A stretch of 6,670 nucleotides of DNA from JBOGED01 sp050743625. GTDB taxonomy: Bacteria > Actinomycetota > Nitriliruptoria > Euzebyales > Egibacteraceae. The stretch's first letter is position 1, and each line of letters opens with the position of its first letter. The translations under genes and the position numbers were made by a program. Below the pieces are notes generated by a model. It ran no database searches, was not told where the DNA came from, and was given only the letters and a program-made list of their open reading frames with translations. Below are positions 5,264 to 6,670 of this stretch, piece after piece. Location of the stretch: positions 1 through 6,670 of the forward strand of contig JBOGED010000476.1 in assembly GCA_050743625.1 (NCBI GenBank), read 5' to 3'.

Positions 5264-5452
5264 TCAGCCAGCGACGGCCTCCATCTGCGCCAGCTCCTGA
5301 CCGAAGATCTCCTGGTAATGACGCTGGCACAGGCCGATGTCCGTCGAAGCCGGCATCCCACAGTCGTTCGAGTGCCCCATTGGCGTGAGGCGATCGGCCC
5401 AGCATCGGCTGGCTGTCACCGGATCAGGCTTCCACACCATTACGGACATCAC
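5264..5452 (-). CDS. Small Cys/His protein, zinc-knuckle-like
   Basis: A 62-residue minus-strand ORF. On its strand GAGGAG lies 7 nt before the GTG at 5452 (an ATG follows directly as second codon), the same spacing as in the mini-protein gene. It contains C17, C31, C42 and H45, the last three in the arrangement CGMPASTDIGLCQRHYQ. A Cys, then Pro-Ala, then GLCxxHY is a form I know from short zinc-binding segments in actinobacterial proteins, where it often reads GLCxxHY or GLCxxHW. With C17 this gives four possible zinc ligands (C-x13-C-x10-C-x2-H). The gene could encode a small DNA- or protein-binding factor, or be a fragment of a larger protein. It converges on the secreted mini-protein gene across the stem-loop at 5195-5228. 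No clear promoter is seen upstream. Function is unknown. Confidence 0.5.
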   Translation of the reverse strand: MMSVMVWKPDPVTASRCWADRLTPMGHSNDCGMPASTDIGLCQRHYQEIFGQELAQMEAVAG

Positions 5453-5795
5453 GACTCATCTCCTCAGCTTGCCAGTCGATCTGTACGAGCATCGGGCGCG
5501 GCGAGGACGAGGGGACATTGCCGTGAGGGTATGCGGGCGCTGTTGCCGCGATCTTGCCTCTACGTTTCAACCGCATGACTCTTCACACGGGCCGGACGCA
5601 TCGCGGAGACGGTGGCACATGGTGATGTCCTCCCCGAACGGGGATCTAGTGGCCCGTCGCCGAAGTTCTTTGTGCTGGACCCGGCGGAGTACGGACCGCC
5701 GATATCCAGCACAAATGGCGTCGCGGACATTCAAACGACGTCGCTTGCCGGCAACGTATTATGCCCAGGGCCTGACTAAGCGCGGTGTGCGAGCC
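5453..5795. other. Non-coding interval with inverted repeats
   Basis: I support no gene here. A plus-strand frame runs through from 5337 to 5978, but it is rich in Arg, Cys and His without any domain, and it covers the two minus-strand genes. The interval holds a small hairpin TCCCC-GAAC-GGGGA (5631-5644) and the larger one described at 5669-5715. Confidence 0.5.
5669..5715 (-). terminator. 47-nt two-tier hairpin downstream of the ferritin-like gene
   Basis: TTTGTGCTGGA (5669-5679) pairs perfectly with TCCAGCACAAA (5705-5715). Inside, across a small internal loop, CGGCGG (5682-5687) pairs with CCGCCG (5696-5701) around an 8-nt loop. It begins 80 nt beyond the stop of the minus-strand gene, which fits a terminator. 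It lacks a T-tract and could instead be a small mobile or palindromic repeat unit. Confidence 0.5.
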
Positions 5796-6293
5796 CTACA
5801 CGAGCGCTGCTTGTGCGGCCTCCAGGCGGTGCTGCTCTACCCCCTCGCGCTGGGTCTCTGCCCGCTCGATGAGATGACCGAAATCGATCCCTTCGAGTCG
5901 AGCGTCTTCGGCCGTCGCGGCGGCAAGCGCCTTCCAGAGGCAGCGCTTCCCTTCAATGCCGAGGGAGAGCGTCTCTAGCTGGACAAGAGCGACGACCTGA
6001 TCGTCGTCCCCCGCCTGGACTTCCAGTACCCGTTGGGCGGCAGTCTCCATGGCTCGGGCGAGGAGCTCTTGGACACCTTGTGAGGAGAACCCGAGCCGAT
6101 CGATGATGTCGGCCAAGGTCTTCTTGTCCTCTTCGATTTCTCGCGCCAACGCCGAGGCGAAACCACCTAACGCGGTTCCCGGGTCGCTATCGGCGATCCG
6201 GCGGACGAGCTTGACCCCACCCTCCGCTCCGGCGAGGTGTCCCACGAGATAGCTCTTTGCGGCTTCTTTGACTCTGGTGGGTGCGGTGCTCAT
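5796..6293 (-). CDS. Four-helix, ferritin-like protein of unknown function
   Basis: A 165-residue, mostly helical protein from ATG 6293, with GGAGGAG a few nt upstream on its strand. The frame is open upstream to 6419, but that part is Pro/Arg-rich and the SD supports 6293. Four helices are apparent: about 14-34 (SYLVGHLAGAEGGVKLVRRI), 41-67 (with REIEEDKKTL), 98-127 (with QLETLSLGIEGKRCLW) and 137-163 (with ERAETQREGVEQHRLEAA). Acidic and His residues suited to metal binding recur: H19, E24, E52, E55, E107, E114, E153 and H155. I recall actinobacterial proteins of this pattern (xxDHLAG, REIxEDxxTL, LExLxLGIxGKxxLW, QRxxVExxRLEAA) annotated as hypothetical or ferritin-like. The resemblance to YciF-type ferritin-like proteins is in fold pattern only. 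No signal peptide or membrane segment is present. Neighbours give no function. Confidence 0.85.
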   Translation of the reverse strand: MSTAPTRVKEAAKSYLVGHLAGAEGGVKLVRRIADSDPGTALGGFASALAREIEEDKKTLADIIDRLGFSSQGVQELLARAMETAAQRVLEVQAGDDDQVVALVQLETLSLGIEGKRCLWKALAAATAEDARLEGIDFGHLIERAETQREGVEQHRLEAAQAALV

Positions 6294-6670
6294 GGTCTCC
6301 TCCGAGCTCGAGACGGGCCTTCGCGTCAGCCTTCCCAGTGAGGGGAGAGGAAAACTCCGAGCGGGCGCCTTGTCAGGTGGGACGTGTGGTCTGGCCGCCC
6401 CCACCCCGGGGGTCGTCACTACGGTCCTCCGCGCCGCTCAAGGATGTGGGCGTGCCCTGAATCGAGCGATATCAACCACTCTTCGCGCTTTGAACAAATT
6501 TCGATCGGTCGAAGGGGTGCCAGTCGGACAAGCCACTTAAGCCACGCCCATACCTTTACTGAAGAGCGCGGAATGTATCCATGACGAGATGGTTGCCTCG
6601 CTTGCGTGTGTCCTCATGAAAGCGCAATAGCACGCCTGGCGACGCATTTAGCTGTTATTAAGCTATTGGG
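6294..6670. other. Right-end interval without a supported gene
   Basis: It should hold the promoter of the minus-strand gene starting at 6293, but I cannot point to a convincing one. A short dyad TTCGA-TCGG-TCGAA lies at 6500-6513 and TAGCT-N7-AGCTA at 6649-6665; both are short enough to be chance. Small open frames on the plus strand lack SD sites and domain-like sequence. The last 30 nt are AT-rich. Confidence 0.45.

Noticed and set aside
5631..5644. TCCCC-GAAC-GGGGA as a tRNA T-arm
   Set aside because: The GTTC on the minus strand is only a four-base loop, and no acceptor, D-arm or anticodon arm can be drawn around it.
5337..5978. 213-residue plus-strand open frame
   Set aside because: It is rich in Arg, Cys and His with no recognisable domain, lies antisense to parts of two better-supported minus-strand genes, and its length is explained by high GC.
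6294..6419. N-terminal extension of the ferritin-like protein to ATG 6419
   Set aside because: The extra 42 residues are Pro/Arg-rich, unlike the helical protein, and a strong GGAGGAG stands just before ATG 6293.
6500..6513. Dyad TTCGA-TCGG-TCGAA as an operator
   Set aside because: A 5-bp arm is expected by chance in a window this size, and no gene start lies close to it.
1..6670. CRISPR array, insertion sequence or integrase attachment site
   Set aside because: There are no regularly spaced identical repeats, no transposase or integrase frame, and no tRNA gene; the only long repeat is the two-copy leader module.

Overview
The window looks like chromosomal DNA from a high-GC actinobacterium. 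Codons end mostly in G or C, starts include GTG and one apparent CTG, and the gene order proA - nadD - LCP/LytR_C protein - rsfS - histidine phosphatase is the order known from actinomycetes such as Streptomyces. The LCP-type protein is unusual, so an early-branching or uncultured actinobacterial lineage is possible. That placement is inferred from gene order and protein style only.

Positions 1-4306 are a compact plus-strand housekeeping block. proA (proline synthesis) is preceded by what may be the tail of an upstream gene. After a 105 nt gap containing a 16-bp direct repeat, nadD (NAD synthesis) starts, apparently without a ribosome binding site. A membrane-anchored LCP-like protein overlaps the nadD stop. 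rsfS follows, probably starting at CTG 3269. A phosphoglycerate-mutase-like phosphatase starts 6 nt after rsfS ends. The short gaps from nadD onward suggest one transcript.

Conserved gene order ends at about 4306, and composition shifts abruptly to AT-richer, non-coding DNA. Positions 4348-4915 hold the most interesting structure: two diverged direct copies, offset by 367-381 nt, of a module of about 200 nt. Each has a promoter-like TTGARA-N17-TTARGT, a long leader with conserved blocks, a hairpin (GTTGA-TTCR-TCAAC) just before a GAGGAG ribosome binding site, and a GTG start. Copy 2 drives a 75-residue secreted, Cys-paired, Gly/Pro/Val-rich mini-protein. Copy 1 leads into what may be a decayed relative. 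The leader does not keep a reading frame between copies, so it is probably regulatory DNA or structured RNA.

The mini-protein gene converges on a short minus-strand gene for a Cys/His (zinc-knuckle-like) protein, with a perfect 12-bp stem-loop between them. Further on, a minus-strand gene encodes a helical, ferritin-like protein of a family with no known function, with a 47-nt two-tier hairpin downstream of its stop. The right end, 6294-6670, shows no gene I can support.
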